From positions 434,001 to 498,000 of the forward strand of contig CM066303.1 in assembly GCA_033807695.1 (NCBI GenBank): a stretch of 64,000 nucleotides of DNA. Reading direction: 5' to 3'. A program made the position numbers and the translations under genes. Every line of letters starts with the position of its first letter. Positions within the stretch are counted from its first letter, which is position 1. This DNA comes from Daedaleopsis sinensis (lineage: Eukaryota > Basidiomycota > Agaricomycetes > Polyporales > Polyporaceae). The notes beneath the pieces were generated by a model. The model did not search any database, was not told the DNA's origin, and saw only the letters and a program-made list of their open reading frames with translations. This document shows, piece after piece, positions 23,201 through 34,736 of the stretch.

Positions 23201-23980
23201 GACCCACTATGTCATTTCAAAGTCCCGGCTATGTACCAGCGCATCGTCTATTTTATTCCCGTGGTGGGCAACCGCCTCGACTACAGCCGGATGAAGACTA
23301 AACACGTCAGCTGCAACAGCAAGGATTCGCATGAAAAGAGAAAGACAGATTAAGTCGACTATATCATGGGAAGATACCCATAACGCACCGTAAGAGTCCA
23401 CCCAAGCAACGAACGACTTGTCAACGGTCTTGTGGATGTCGGCGGCGACTAAGCGTCCGGCCAATCTACCATAGTCCGGATGCTGCACACTGAAACCAGC
23501 GGCCGTGGTCGCGGCTAGCATCTGTGTGCGCGTGAATAACGAAGGCTCGACCGCGAACGAAGAGCGAGGCACGGAAAAGACGGAATGAAGGACCCTCTAG
23601 CGGGTGCCCCACCGGACCACACTGACCTGAAGGGCATGGGACGTCATCTGTTGCGTAACCCCCGCGGCGACATCGTTTACCACACTAAAGAATGGGCTCA
23701 TCAATAAGGACACTCTATGGGTGTCACCACAATACTCACCGCATCACGTCCATGAACGCAGTGTCGAGATGGTAAGACAACTGTGGAAGTCAGCGATCGG
23801 TTCGCAGGGAATTTACGGGACGACGGAGGGGCATGCAACATTCTCGCAGTCAGTCGGAAGCTCAGACGCGATCCGTAGCTGCGGGGATGTATGCACGGCC
23901 TTGACAGTGTGTTCGAGCTGTGGATTGGCAGAGAAGTCAGCGCGGTCGGCTAGACGTATAGCGAGGCTCACCTTTTCTAT
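20203..23980 (-). CDS. Ribonucleoside-diphosphate reductase large subunit, divergent paralogue
   Basis: Class Ia large subunit: reduces ribonucleotides to deoxyribonucleotides with a small-subunit partner. Exons on the minus strand: 23972-23980 (tentative, IEK), 23740-23780, 23627-23684, 23389-23521, 23208-23310, 22805-23146, 22518-22742, 22233-22465, 21555-22182, 21380-21504, 21159-21328 and 20203-21099; all junction phases agree from 23780 to the stop. Key residues: first redox cysteine in FASCFL, thiyl-radical and acid residues in NLCTEI, second redox cysteine in AVCSLAS, tyrosine pair in GIYYLR, and a C-terminal shuttle pair ending CEVCDG. Odd points: the loop normally reading NGxSNG falls in an intron (22743-22804); the loop-2 region reads SSGLRRPCA instead of QGGNKRPGA; and some 220 extra low-complexity residues precede the CxxC tail. 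The first ATP-cone exons upstream of 23980 were not found. Divergence suggests a paralogue rather than the housekeeping enzyme. Confidence 0.85.
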
Positions 23981-25217
23981 CTGAAATTTTTGAAGTCGTC
24001 TACGTCCGGGAGGAGAGATATTAGCACAGGTACAACTGCTGGATCCCAGGAAATCGCACGTACCCGCCTGAAAAGAAGAAACAGTATCCGCTCAGTACAC
24101 GGAAGCGAGACGTTACGAGGAGAAACACCCACTGCGCTTCCGAATCTCGGTCCCGGTAGTCACTCGGTCCATGCAAGAGCAGAAGAGTATGCGAATGTAT
24201 GGATGCAAAACCACGGGTCGCGTCCTGTGCGACTTCTTATATACCGAGAGCGGTCAGGGTTCCGGCGTTCGTTCCCGAATGTCCACGTTGGACGCGGAGA
24301 CACCGGGAGGGCAATAACGTCCAACATATGCGGGGACGATGAGACCTTGGCCCGGAACACGTTGCAGCGAGGTACGACCTACCGGGCGTTCACGAAATCG
24401 AGCGATGTGCCTCCCTTGCAAGCGGACGACTCGGTCGCCGCTCGGAGACCCAGGTCGACGCCTCGGACGGTGACGTGTCCCGCGGCAGGAAGAGCCACAC
24501 ACGCTCCCCTTGACTATTCTCCTAGGAAGCAGCTGCGTTCCAGGAGCAACGACGGCGATTCCAAGTGTTGCCCATTCCCGATCCGCGAGGTACTAGGTTG
24601 TACCCAAGTACTTCGGTGGTCAAGAACCACCCATGCTGTGTCGATTTCCGGGTAGTCCGCGGTTTTCCCTGCGCCGCGTCAGGATGACGACGAGCGACTC
24701 AGAACGAGTCAGCGAAAACGAAAGAGGCTATGCACATGTCGCTCACCAACACCAGACCGGGCATATCCTGCTAGGTTCCATTCAGGGTCTATTAGGATTC
24801 CACGTAAACCACATGTAGCAGGAGGCATCGCGTCAGTACATCTCGTCGGATCTAGGCGACGCGAAGTGAATGCCGACAATATTAGGAGCTCACCCGTCCC
24901 CGGAGGGACGTCCTATACGTGGCCTTCTCGAAGCAAACTCGGACGACTCCACTTTCTCGCGACCCTCGCCGGGAAGCGCTGTTGTGCGGTTGACCAGCCG
25001 GGAATTGTTCACACAGTATCTGGGACAGGAATAAGAAGCATGACGATCTATCGTTTCAAAGGCGGAATCAGTCCGTGTACGTTTTCGACAATTCATGGAA
25101 ATTTCGGATCTAACTGGCCGGCGCCCATCCTCCCCGCCCTGGGTGATCACTTCCGCTATCATACCACCGCACAGACAACAAAGACGATATGGGCATCACC
25201 ACACACGAATGCCCTCC
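23981..25217. other. Region holding the unresolved 5' end of the reductase gene
   Basis: The reductase still needs its N-terminal ATP-cone exons, which should lie here on the minus strand. Donor and acceptor signals exist (for example GTACGT near 24065) but no unambiguous coding exon was recognised. The plus-strand open frame at 23990-24655 has no domain signal and was not called. Confidence 0.35.
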
Positions 25218-25678
25218 TCACTGAGCTCGGAAACGCAGCAAGCTGCGAGAATATGGTCAGCCCCGTCACGAGAACGCAGTCCACATACGCACCGACGAAC
25301 TACTAAGTCGACGAAGCGCCGCTCCGCCGAGTGAATATTCGTGAATTGGAATGGATCGGCGGCGGAATGCCTCACCACAACCACGTTTCCGTTGGCGCTA
25401 ATACCCATCGAAGTCCGGATGCAATGGTTTTCGGGGGCCCGAGGAGCGTCTCGCGACGTCAGGATGGTGTAGTGATTGATGAGGTCGAAGTCGGTCCCGG
25501 GTATGACCGAAACGTGTTCCGCCCGTATATCCAGAGGAAACCAGGGTTGGAGGTGGCACGTCGTCAACCACTCGCTCTGTAGAATATACGTGTCCTGGGG
25601 AGGAGCACGCAATAGCAGACTTCTCGCACGCCCTCCCGTCGCGGGGTAGATGATGGCTGTAACAAGTCTACACCTCAT
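25218..25678 (-). CDS. Hypothetical protein, 136 aa, two exons
   Basis: ATG at 25676-25678; exon 1 25293-25678; intron with GTGCGT donor, GCTGACC branch point and TCGCAG acceptor; exon 2 25218-25242. Phases close exactly. The central part, NHYTILTSRDAPRAPENH followed by GNVVVVRH and SAERRFVDLVV, has the ordered look of a real domain and I believe similar short hypothetical proteins occur in other agaricomycetes, but I cannot name a family or function. No signal peptide or membrane segment. Without the splice, the second exon would be read in another frame and run 24 codons longer. Confidence 0.5.
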
Positions 25679-26724
25679 CTAGGACGAAGCGTTCAGCGAC
25701 ACGTAAACTGGAAAAGCGGCGTCAAGCTGAGTCGATCACGTACCCGGACGCGTTGGGCACGCATTCTGTTATTCCAGTCCGTGATGGTCTCGCGCCTCGA
25801 GTGCGGACGCTGCGACCGTATAGTGCGACGTTCCTAGCGCAAGATCAGCTCCCTTCCCAAAGGACCGAGGAGACAGAAGACTCACACGGGAGCGGGTTCT
25901 GACCATTCAGGTCTACAGCGCGGATAGCACCGCAAGAGTTCTCGGGGGCTTGTAGGGGCGGACGAGTCCACGAACGGCCGAGCGGATGGGCTTATAACGG
26001 CGTCGTGGCTGCACCGCACGCGCGGAAAGCAATTCGGGCCGAGGGTGACGATTTTCTAAATTCACGTCGGTAAAGAGATCTCTCGCGACTGACGAAAGGA
26101 GAGACATACCCAGACGAGAGGACCAAAGCCGGGCGCGGGATGGATCGCGCTACGACCCAAAATCGATACGTGGCGGCGACGTGGCGACATCCAGGATCCC
26201 AATCCGAAGGAGGGCGACCAGCGCGCGGCGACCACGCACATATCGAATACGGATGGTGCAGTCAGGCTCTCGCGCCCCGACCGGCCACATCACTGTCAGA
26301 CAGAGGAGAAGCCTGCGACGTGGCACCATCCCGGACTTCGAGTCACATCGTCCACTGGTGAATCTCGCTGGCGTGCACACACACCAACCGCAATCAGACT
26401 CGATTGTGCACCGCGCTCGCCCTCGCGCGGGGAAGTTACGGCTGGAGCGGCATATGACTCGCGCTGTCTTCCCCCAGTGCAGTTCGGAGGTATCGCGACC
26501 CCGTAGGACGGCGATGTACCCTCCAGGAGTGACATGTGCATCCGTGTTCCCGATAGCCTAGGATTGGGAGAGACATACCGCCCCGTCTGCACTAGATGCC
26601 GAGCTCGGACACTCCTGAATCGTTCAATTGGCGCCCGTCCTCGCAGAAGGAATAAAAGCTCTCGCCTCGCGCCAGAGATGTGCCACTCCCATAATCGCCA
26701 GCACTCGACCTCCGCCCTTGCAAC
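25679..26724. other. Intergenic, no supported gene
   Basis: Overlapping frames on both strands, all without recognisable motifs; several splice-like signals but no consistent exon chain. Confidence 0.3.
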
Positions 26725-29086
26725 ATGTCAGCTATCATCACCGACATTGTCGATACGTGGAAAACCCGTACCTTGCACAGTGCCGACATCCCGCTCGAAT
26801 CCGCGTGCTCCTCCGTCGGAACCGACGGGCAAATGTTCGAGGCCAAGAAGGTCAACGCAGTCGAATGGGTGGTGAGAACGCGTCCAGCCTCGGTCGCGGT
26901 TGCGAGAGTCGTACTCATGCCACTGGATTCTGCAGTTGTGCCGTAAAGGCGAGAACACCCCCGCCATTTTCAGCTACGCCGCTGTTTTCGGAAGCTGCGA
27001 CCCGGTCGAGACAGGAAACCTCGTACCCAACGGACAACATGCACTCGGAATGGAATCTGACCGAACGCAAGTGAAGGTCCCACCTGACAGAGACTAGAGG
27101 CTGACCAGACGCTTACAGGGAATCGTACGCGAGTTTCAAGTGCAGTTACTCGTACTCATTCGACACGTCCGGCGACCCCGGGCTCTACGTGGCGCAGACA
27201 GTGAGTGTGTATTCTGACCCAGCCTAGTAAATTGGCCCTCACCGAATACTAGAAACTAGACGGATACATGCAAACCGTCACAGGTTTCAACTTGCCGAAT
27301 CGGAAACCCAGACGCACTTGGCAATCCGTCTACACCGCCGGTAGCAGTCACCGGTTCTGGATGCGCGTCCCGATGTTCATCCGCCTTCGCATCGGGGAAC
27401 CAAAGACCCCTCCTCCTGAGCACCTCCACGAATGGGTCAAGGCAGCCGACGCAGAGTCGCGGGCCTACCGGGCCAACCCCGCACGCCCGAAGGTGATGGC
27501 GCTCGAAGGACAACGGATTCGTCGGATCGAAGATTGCCAGCCGGACCGGCTCTTTCGCGGGGACGCGGTCGCGTTCACGTTCAGTGTGACGTATATCGAA
27601 GGAAAGGCCGATTGGTACCCCGTCTTCACTTTGATCGACATCGTCCGGGTAGCTTCGATCCAAACTCTGTGGAACAACAGCGCTGCAACCGCTTCCACGA
27701 TAGTGTTGAACAGTGTTCGACCTGCGCTTGAAGATGGCCAGCTGATAGCCGGTGAGATCCCATGCCAAGTAAATCATCGACGAAGCTAACTTCCATCGGA
27801 ATCCAGAGAACGACGAAAGCGACGACGAGGTCGAGATCATGGGGGTCCCAATAGTCAACGTCAGATCCAATAACTCGCAGGGAGGTGTCGCCACGGTCGG
27901 TCTCGCTCCGAGGGTATCGCAGGGCGGGGACAGGCAGAACAACCCTGGTGCTCTGCGATCCCTCTCCGGGAAAAACATACCGGCCACATCGCAGCGCACT
28001 CTCGAAGCAACACCGGTCGCCTTCGAGTCTCCGTGGTCTGCTTCCAAGACCCAACAAGTCACATCCGAGTACCACCAGTCCACCCTCCAGTCCGTGGAGG
28101 CTAGCTCCGAGACCCCTCGCTCCGCCTCCGAGACCGCTCAGACCGACTGCAAGACCACCCGAATCGCCTCCGTAACTTCGCAGATCGTCCCCGAGACCTC
28201 TCAGACCGTCCCTGAGATCTTCCAGACCGCCCCCGGGGCTTCTCAGACCATTTCCAAGACCCCTCAGACCGACTGTGAGATTTCATGGACCGCCCCCGAG
28301 ACCCCACAGGCCGCCCCCGTAGCTTCGCAGACCGTCTGCGAGACTCCCCACTCCACCTCCGAGACCCTGAAAAACGACTGCGAAAATTCACAAACCACTC
28401 TCGAGACTGCACACACTGTCCACCACGTTCCACAACTCCGCCTCGTCAGCCCGCAACTCCTTCTCGCCAACCCACACCTGGTCTCGGACGCCCCGGAGAC
28501 CGCGGTCGACATCAGACGGACCGTGCCGGAGACCCCAAAACCCCCTACCCGCACCCCGCAGACGGTCATCGGGACTGCTAGGGCTGTCTTCGAGGATACA
28601 CACTTCACATTCGAGGCCCCGCGGTCTCCACCCGAGTTCTTGCAGCCCACCTTCGAGGTCTCCCAGTCAACCGAGGGGCCCACATTGCCGGCTCTCAAGA
28701 CTACACATGTCGGCAACGAAACCACTTCGTCCGTCAACGAGCATGCACGGCCTGCACACGAAGTTACGCCTCCCGACAACGCGGAGGCAGGAGACAACGA
28801 TGGGACTGGGAAGGCTGTCATCAAGATTCGAAAGCTCACCTATGAAGATATCTTTGGGAAGGGAGACGATGAAGACGAAGAGTCGACCGAGTCGTCGACC
28901 GAATCCTCGGTGACCACCGACTCCGCCGGATCTCGGGGCTGGAGCGACTCCGCCATGGAGAAGGGCGCGGTGGGGTCCACGAGCAGGAGGCAGGACGACG
29001 TTGCACACTCGGACGGAGGTCGCGACAGCAAGCGAAAGAAGCCAAGCAGCGGCCCGCCCCCTCGTCGTACAAGGGCCCGTCGATGA
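26725..29086 (+). CDS. Hypothetical protein with N-terminal folded region and long T/P/E repeat
   Basis: Exon 1 probably 26725-26875 (MSAIITDIVDTWKTRTLHSA). A further exon lies near 26944-27080. Then SYASFKCSYSYSFDTSGDPG (about 27121-27201), 27254-27751 and 27807-29086. The last three joins are phase-consistent (donors GTGAGT and GTGAGA, branch GCTAAC); joins between the first exons are not resolved. The product has an ordered N-terminal part with MQTVTGFNLPNRK and WMRVPMFIRLR, then about 250 residues of imperfect repeats of roughly seven residues (consensus like ETPQTxx, SQTVPET), an acidic SDDEVEI-type and later EDEESTESSTESS tract, and an R/K-rich tail. Looks like a nuclear or scaffold protein with a disordered repeat arm; function unknown. 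Confidence 0.6.
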
Positions 29087-29807
29087 AGATGGATGGTACC
29101 TCATCGAGAGCGATGAGTATGTGCGAGTGTAAACACGGTCTGAGATGTATGTGATTGCACGTACCTAATCGCCAGCGTAATGGAAGAGTTCTTCTTTCCC
29201 GCTTCGTGAGTAGACACAGTCGCCGCGGCCGTCGGTCGCGGAATCACAGTAGAAAACGAGAATGCCAGCAGCGCACCGAAAAGAGACAATGCATATCGAC
29301 TGCAGGAGCGCCAAGCAGAAATTCAAGTCGAAATCGCCCCGGTCGCGTGCCACGTTGCGAGCTGTTCCGAATTTCACGGATCGATCGGCGTCGCGGCCCA
29401 GATTCAGGAGAATGCTGTGCTAGTTTCGTGGGAACGCAAACTCTGCGGGGGGCGGGGACGCAACTCTCACGCCGGAGGAGGCGAGCTAGGAGGCGCACAT
29501 CTGCTGCAGTTCCTCTGGTACCGGGTCGTCGAATCCTAACTAAGTTGCTTCGCCGTTCGTCTCTCATTCGACCGTTACATCAAGACTGTATTCCTTAAGA
29601 CTGCATTCCTTCGAGTCTATCAAAAACAACGACGCAACTATTCGACCTCGTGCGTATCTTACAGAGAAGCCTCGTGTCGCTCGGCTGACGATTCCACAGA
29701 CAATAAAGCAAGAAACTTAGGCGCATCGACGCACGCGAGAATTCGTCAACGAATGCGCCCATCGCTCGTCTTCCGACACCCTATACCGACCCCGAGTGGA
29801 CGCGTCG
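29087..29807. other. Intergenic, no supported gene
   Basis: Short overlapping frames only. Probably the 3' flanks of two convergent genes. Confidence 0.35.
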
Positions 29808-30844
29808 TTAGCGAGTTGCTAGGTGCGGCGTGGTATTCAGAGCCACGGCATACTCACCCATTTCGCTCGTCAGATCTGCCACGAACCTCCTGGGCCTGAT
29901 GGGACGACGGAAAGCTGGTCCCGGGAAAAGGCCGAGATCTTCAGTGACTGCACGTCGAGAAGCTCGAACGGACCCAACCTCGTCCGCGACGCCCTGTGTT
30001 GGAGCCGCCGAGGAACCGGCACGATGCTCGTTCGCATCTGCTTCGTCGCGTCCCGCAAGCAGGCAGCCCTGATCGCATGGCGTCTCAAGACAGCGAATGT
30101 GACCACAGAAAGGCTGCCCGCCCCGCGACGCATGGAAGGGCAGCGTGCCCACGAGATCGTTCTCCAAGCCCGGGCCCGACATTCCGAGGAGCAAACCGGC
30201 ATGTGTGATCCAGTCATGGGCAGTAAGAATATCGCGTTCGACACGCTCGGAGAACGGTGGGATCGGGGGTGTCACTGCAGGAAAGGGCAGGTCGTATGAC
30301 GGGATATGGATAGGGTACATCGCGGAAACGTGGTGAGCTCCTGTCAAACAAACGCTGAGTGTCTGGAGCGCATCGCGGAAGCAATGAAAATCATACCGTT
30401 GTCCTGCGGGGTCGAAGCGTAAGGCACCCCGTCCATCCGCGCCATGTTCTCGAGCTGGGGAATGACAGACGTCACACGCCTCGCGGGTATAGGCTCGCGC
30501 GGATGAAGCGCGACATCGAAAGGTCTAGTAGAGCCGGAAACAGCTGAGGCCGTGTCGTACCCGCCCGTCTCCTCGGAGGGGCGATCTATTCGGGAGGTAT
30601 CAGCCTCGTCAGTCGCAGCGAACACGGGCGAAGATCCGAGATGGGGAATACATTCACGCACGAGCGACAACATCCGTCCCGGGGACTTCAACGAGGCAAC
30701 GCATATGGAGGAGTCGCGAAGGCACGAAGCCACGCACGCGGAGTACTCACCTGCCGCCACCCGTACACCGTGCTCCGCGGCCTCAGCGAATGCCCCTCCG
30801 TCGCGACTGGTTCGCGGAAGCGGGTTCAACGTTAGATGTCCCAT
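29808..30844 (-). CDS. Hypothetical protein, at least two exons
   Basis: Exon 2 is 29808-30340, exon 1 is 30397-30844 or longer; the intron has a GTATGA donor and a TTTGACAG branch/acceptor, and phases agree, joining VPYASTPQDN to GAHHVSAMYPIHIPSYD. The frame remains open above 30844 (reading DDDDCERCVSF), so the true start may be further up; 30844 is the first ATG in frame. A CAG-GTGAGT donor near 30765 may indicate another intron. The protein is P/S-rich with some Cys; no domain recognised. A Zn-cluster-like Cys pattern upstream would hint at a regulator, but that is speculation. Confidence 0.45.
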
Positions 30845-31957
30845 CGAGTCAATTCGGCCCACGGAACCACCGCGGTCGCACACTTCACGGAACGAGACGC
30901 AGCGCTCGCAGTCGTCGTCGTCGCTCCCGAAGCACTGGTCAGCATCTCACGTCAGACTCACTATCCGGAGACGGTCGAGGAGGAAAGGATGGCGGGAATG
31001 CAAAGCGTGGACACCTCTACATGAAAAAGCAAGTCGCGCGAACTACGACAAAAGGAGAAAACGGCTACAATTGGAAAGGCAAAATTCGCGAACTGAAGAG
31101 CGTACCGGAAGAGACCCGTGGGCGCACCGACCGCATACGCGTTCCCGTCGTCGGAAGACGAGGTTCGAGGGTACGACGGCCGCGAGGGGCGGGAGCTGTA
31201 CGCTCCAGAGCGGTTGACGCGGGAGATGCTCCTGGTACAAGAGTTATATGGTCACGGATTGTAGCTCCTACAGCGATGGCTCTGACCGGCATCACGGCGG
31301 GCATGTTCGGAACCCGTCCTCGCGTTTCAGCGACGATTGCATCGAGCTTTGACGAGGCGAACTCCATGGAAAGCGCGAGGAGAAGCTACTGCCAGTGGGT
31401 CGGCTGAAGGTGCAAATCGTCGACAGACGAGACAGACTGTCCGGCGCATCTATAAGAAGGTACGAGCACCAGAGTACAGTAGTGAAGATGTCGAACGCGA
31501 CATGGGTTCTAGTGGGTCAGAATAGAGAATTCACAGCCAGACAGATGTCGAGCGAACCCCATACGTCGATATAAGATTCGTCTGCGAAGTTCAATGCAGC
31601 ACACTGCGCACGTCACCATGCTTCAGTTCCCGGTATATGCCCTCCAGAATCGGGGCAGCAACACTATTCACTGCCATGCTGGGCCGTGATGAGCCTGGGA
31701 CGCCGCGCCTGAATTTCATACTCGAGGTCTTCGCCGTCCGACAAGGCACGATGCCGCGGAACCTTAAGCGCATAACGGCATTGTTCCAGACCCAACAGCT
31801 AAGATTCAGCCCTACGAATCCCCCCAAGAATCCCGGGGCATAAGTCGACTGCGTTCGCTGAAGTCATACTCTATTCGCGACGCAGCATCACTACATGGTA
31901 AGAACGAGGGCGCCATCCGAGCTATGGTTTGGAAACGAGAATCCACACGAGTACAAA
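30845..31957. other. Unresolved region upstream of the hypothetical gene
   Basis: May contain further 5' exons of the minus-strand gene at 29808-30844. No exon chain could be supported; several overlapping frames, none with a motif. Confidence 0.3.
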
Positions 31958-32783
31958 CTAGGTCGCTCTCTCGGCGGACTCTACCGCATCGCCGGCGCCG
32001 ACAGTCTAAAAGAAGCACGATGAGCACCCAGTATAAGCGAAGGAAGCAAGGGATAACGGCGCTCTGGAGACGTACCTTCACGAGCGGAAACTGCTGCTGG
32101 ATCAGCCATCCCCTATCAGTCCACGATACTGGAAGGGACGAGGAGGCCCCGTCCACTACGGTTCGAAATTCGACCACAAGGGCGTTGCGGCTGCCGAAAT
32201 ACCGCTGGAGGGCGGCGTACGCCTCGTCTTCTTCCGCCCACCATTCTTCACGGTGTATGTAGAAGCCCCGCTTGACATACTTCGCGACCGCACGCAGATC
32301 CCCGGAGGAAAGGGGACTGCCTTTGACGAAAGCACGCTGTTGCATCGTGGAGCGGGGGTACGCACAGGCTGCGCCGTCCGGACAGATGAAGTTTTTGACC
32401 AAGGTCGACCAGAACCCATGAAGAGGCAGAAGGGGGTTCTCGCGTTGACTGCGGATCACGTCTACCAACCGCCGAGTGGGCGTCTTGAACCGGCGAACGT
32501 CCTTGATTAAACCCTTTCCCGGCAGTGCGTACGGCAAACCTCGGCGGGGCTCGCATTCGTGAGGCTCGAAGCGGAGGCCCCCGACGTCAACGAGTTCCTG
32601 ACAGAAAGCCTCGAAGGTATGGTCTGGTACGTAAACGTCCAGGTCTCCGGGAGTCCACGCATCTGTCGAGAGGAAGAAATGCAGGGCAACGGAGCCTGAG
32701 ACGATGGCGCCGTGTCGCCTAAGCACGTCGTCGAACAGCGCGGTGTTGGGCGCAAATGGCGAAATGCATTCCCGGTAACGCAT
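31958..32783 (-). CDS. Nucleotidyltransferase-like protein, 251 aa, two exons
   Basis: Exon 1 32076-32783, intron with GTACGT donor and TTTTAG acceptor, exon 2 31958-32005; phases close (756 nt including stop). Residues from about 25 read IVSGSVALHFFLSTDAW then TPGDLDVYVP: a G-S turn followed by D-L-D, the layout of the polymerase-beta nucleotidyltransferase active site (hG[GS]...Dh[DE]h), although the spacing (15 residues) is slightly long. Later it has LVKNFICPDGAACAYPRSTM, matching in position the MNWV...AAYLPLLERR segment of the neighbouring F-box proteins. It lacks an F-box and ends earlier than those relatives. Of the copies here it best keeps the acidic pair, so it could be enzymatically active; substrate unknown. 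Confidence 0.65.
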
Positions 32784-33485
32784 TCTTAAAGCAAGCACCG
32801 CCGCGACGAAGCACGTCCGGCTCAACTGGCGCCATACCAGAAGAACGGGGACCTCGCTACTCTCGATTATTCCTAGGAGAATATCGCACGGGACGCTTCG
32901 CGAAATCAGAAACCGCCACTACGCCGTCCTGAATGATTCCGCTCACTTTATTGGACCATACAGGTCATCTTGTTTCGTGGTCTCGGGGTCACCTGGGGTC
33001 GCTGTTCGCAACGACATCTATGGGCAGATGTCAGTGAACCACTCCCCAGGAGACACAACTGGAGACGCGGACTGAATCGACGCACATGTGAGTCCAGGAG
33101 AGAGCGAGGGGAAACGTCGAGGAGACGACAGAGGACGATGCGCTCTTTTGAGGTTAGCGACTTGAGGACCGAGCGGCAGTGGCTCCAACTACCGCTGCAA
33201 ACATGACTCCACGGTCCAACCGGTAAGGTAGCTTCGGCCTAATTTGCAATGTCGAGGCATTTCCGCTGCGAACCGTTCAAGCTTTCCGGTATCTCACACA
33301 GACGGCTCTCGCCCGCCAAGCCGCTGAACCACCTGCTGTCGTGGCCAGGAGCCATACACGCGGGCATTCTGGACAAGTCCAAGCGAGTCAGCGAAATCGG
33401 CATTCTCAGAACGTAGCGAAGACAGAACGTGGAAGCTCGGCAAAACTACAACGTCGGGACACCATTCGTCCACTGGACCACACCT
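32784..33485. other. Intergenic, no supported gene
   Basis: Separates two minus-strand nucleotidyltransferase-like genes. No coding or repeat structure recognised. Confidence 0.35.
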
Positions 33486-34736
33486 CTACCTAGATATCAT
33501 GCCACGCGCGGCCACGTCAACATACGACGCGATATCACGATAGTCCTCGGGTTCGTATTCCTCCGGAGCCTGACGAAGAAACGGCACCCCCCCATCGGCA
33601 TATACCATCGAAGTGGAAATGACCCCTCTCGGGAGGATGGGATCGGCGTATGCGCACCCTGCGTTACAAATGGTGGAATTCCAGAGTCTCCAGACTGGCA
33701 TATGACCGAAGGGGGGGAGACTACGGTAGTGTAGGTAGTCGAAGTCGCGGGTGAATGAGTCGATCAGACCAACGGCAGAACCACCGTCCCCAAAGAACCG
33801 GGCCTGATCGGGACAAATGAACCTCCCCCGCATGCAGGGGTAAACGATTTCCCCTGGACGGCGTGGAGGTTGCCCAGGGAGCCTGAACTCCGGCCAGGCT
33901 GTCGGGTACGCGGAGAACGAGAAGCCATACTCGATCAGGAGATCCATCGTTTCGTCCTCGTCAGGGTGGAAGGGTTCGGATGCGAGGTCCGAGACTAGGG
34001 ATAGGCGTCTCTCGAGGAGGGGAAGGTAGGCCGCGGCGAAGCAATCTTCGCCGACCCAATTCATCATAGCACTGCACCACGATCTGGCGATGGGAGAACA
34101 GGGGCTCATCGTGTTCGACTCGTAGACGACTACGCGGCGACCGCTGCTCGTTGCGAAGACCGCAAACTTCCTCACGCCCCGGCGCCGGGCGACGGACAGG
34201 TCGACATCTTCCTCCCGCTCGCATACCAGATGTTCTGATAGATCCTGGCCCAATCCAAAAACGAATGGTTCGAACCACCCCAGACCCGTGTAGACCTCGA
34301 GGATGCGCGGCGCGAATGTCGTGTCCCTGAGGACGAAGGCCAGGGCAGCCTCCCCTCCCAGGACAGCGCGATGATCGGTAAGGTAGCGGAGAAATTCACG
34401 AGTGCACGGGAGAAACGGAAACAGCAAGCGTGTGGTCGTCCGGCGGAGCGCTCGTGCGACATGTTCGTTCCCGGCTCGACACGTCATTCTCAGAAGTGCC
34501 AGGGTTCGCAAGTCCATCGCGTCGGTGACCAGGAGTGCCAGAGTCGGGTCCCTCCTATCAAAGACATCAGTGTAAATGACAGCCTGTCCATGGCGAACGC
34601 ACGACTCACAACAGCGACATGGACTCCGGCTGGATACTTGCGCTTGCGAATATGGCTGGACGGCGAAACGTGTGACTGTTCGTCTGCATCGTTCTCTCGC
34701 ACCTGCAACGACAGTATCAGCTGCCACATTCAACAT
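33486..34736 (-). CDS. F-box / nucleotidyltransferase-like protein, 416 aa
   Basis: N-terminal part has an F-box-like helix pair (DAMDLRTLALLRMTCRAGN, about residues 72-90). The middle reads VLGGEAALAFVLRDTTF then LEVYT, matching the G-G and D-x-D region of nucleotidyltransferase folds but with the acidic pair degenerate (LEVY). Next come RRVVVYESNTMSP and MNWVGEDCFAAAYLPLLERR. The C-terminal module reads FICPDQARFFGDGGS, then PPFGHMPVWRLWNS and C-x3-C. The same module recurs at 57694-58540 and 59204-60265. F-box proteins usually recruit targets to SCF ubiquitin ligases; whether this one binds Skp1 is unknown. A GTGCGA-type donor near the N-terminus may mark an intron, so the first 40 residues are uncertain. 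Confidence 0.65.
   Translation of the reverse strand: MLNVAADTVVAGARERCRRTVTRFAVQPYSQAQVSSRSPCRCCESCVRHGQAVIYTDVFDRRDPTLALLVTDAMDLRTLALLRMTCRAGNEHVARALRRTTTRLLFPFLPCTREFLRYLTDHRAVLGGEAALAFVLRDTTFAPRILEVYTGLGWFEPFVFGLGQDLSEHLVCEREEDVDLSVARRRGVRKFAVFATSSGRRVVVYESNTMSPCSPIARSWCSAMMNWVGEDCFAAAYLPLLERRLSLVSDLASEPFHPDEDETMDLLIEYGFSFSAYPTAWPEFRLPGQPPRRPGEIVYPCMRGRFICPDQARFFGDGGSAVGLIDSFTRDFDYLHYRSLPPFGHMPVWRLWNSTICNAGCAYADPILPRGVISTSMVYADGGVPFLRQAPEEYEPEDYRDIASYVDVAARGMISR

Noticed and set aside
20203..23980. Viral (large DNA virus) origin of the reductase
   Set aside because: More than ten spliceosomal introns and fungal-type splice signals; divergence alone is not evidence for a virus.
23990..24655. 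Plus-strand 221-codon frame
   Set aside because: No domain or codon pattern; it overlaps the region where reductase 5' exons should lie on the other strand.
27256..28083. Minus-strand 275-codon frame
   Set aside because: Antisense to exons of the hypothetical gene at 26725-29086, whose splice phases agree.
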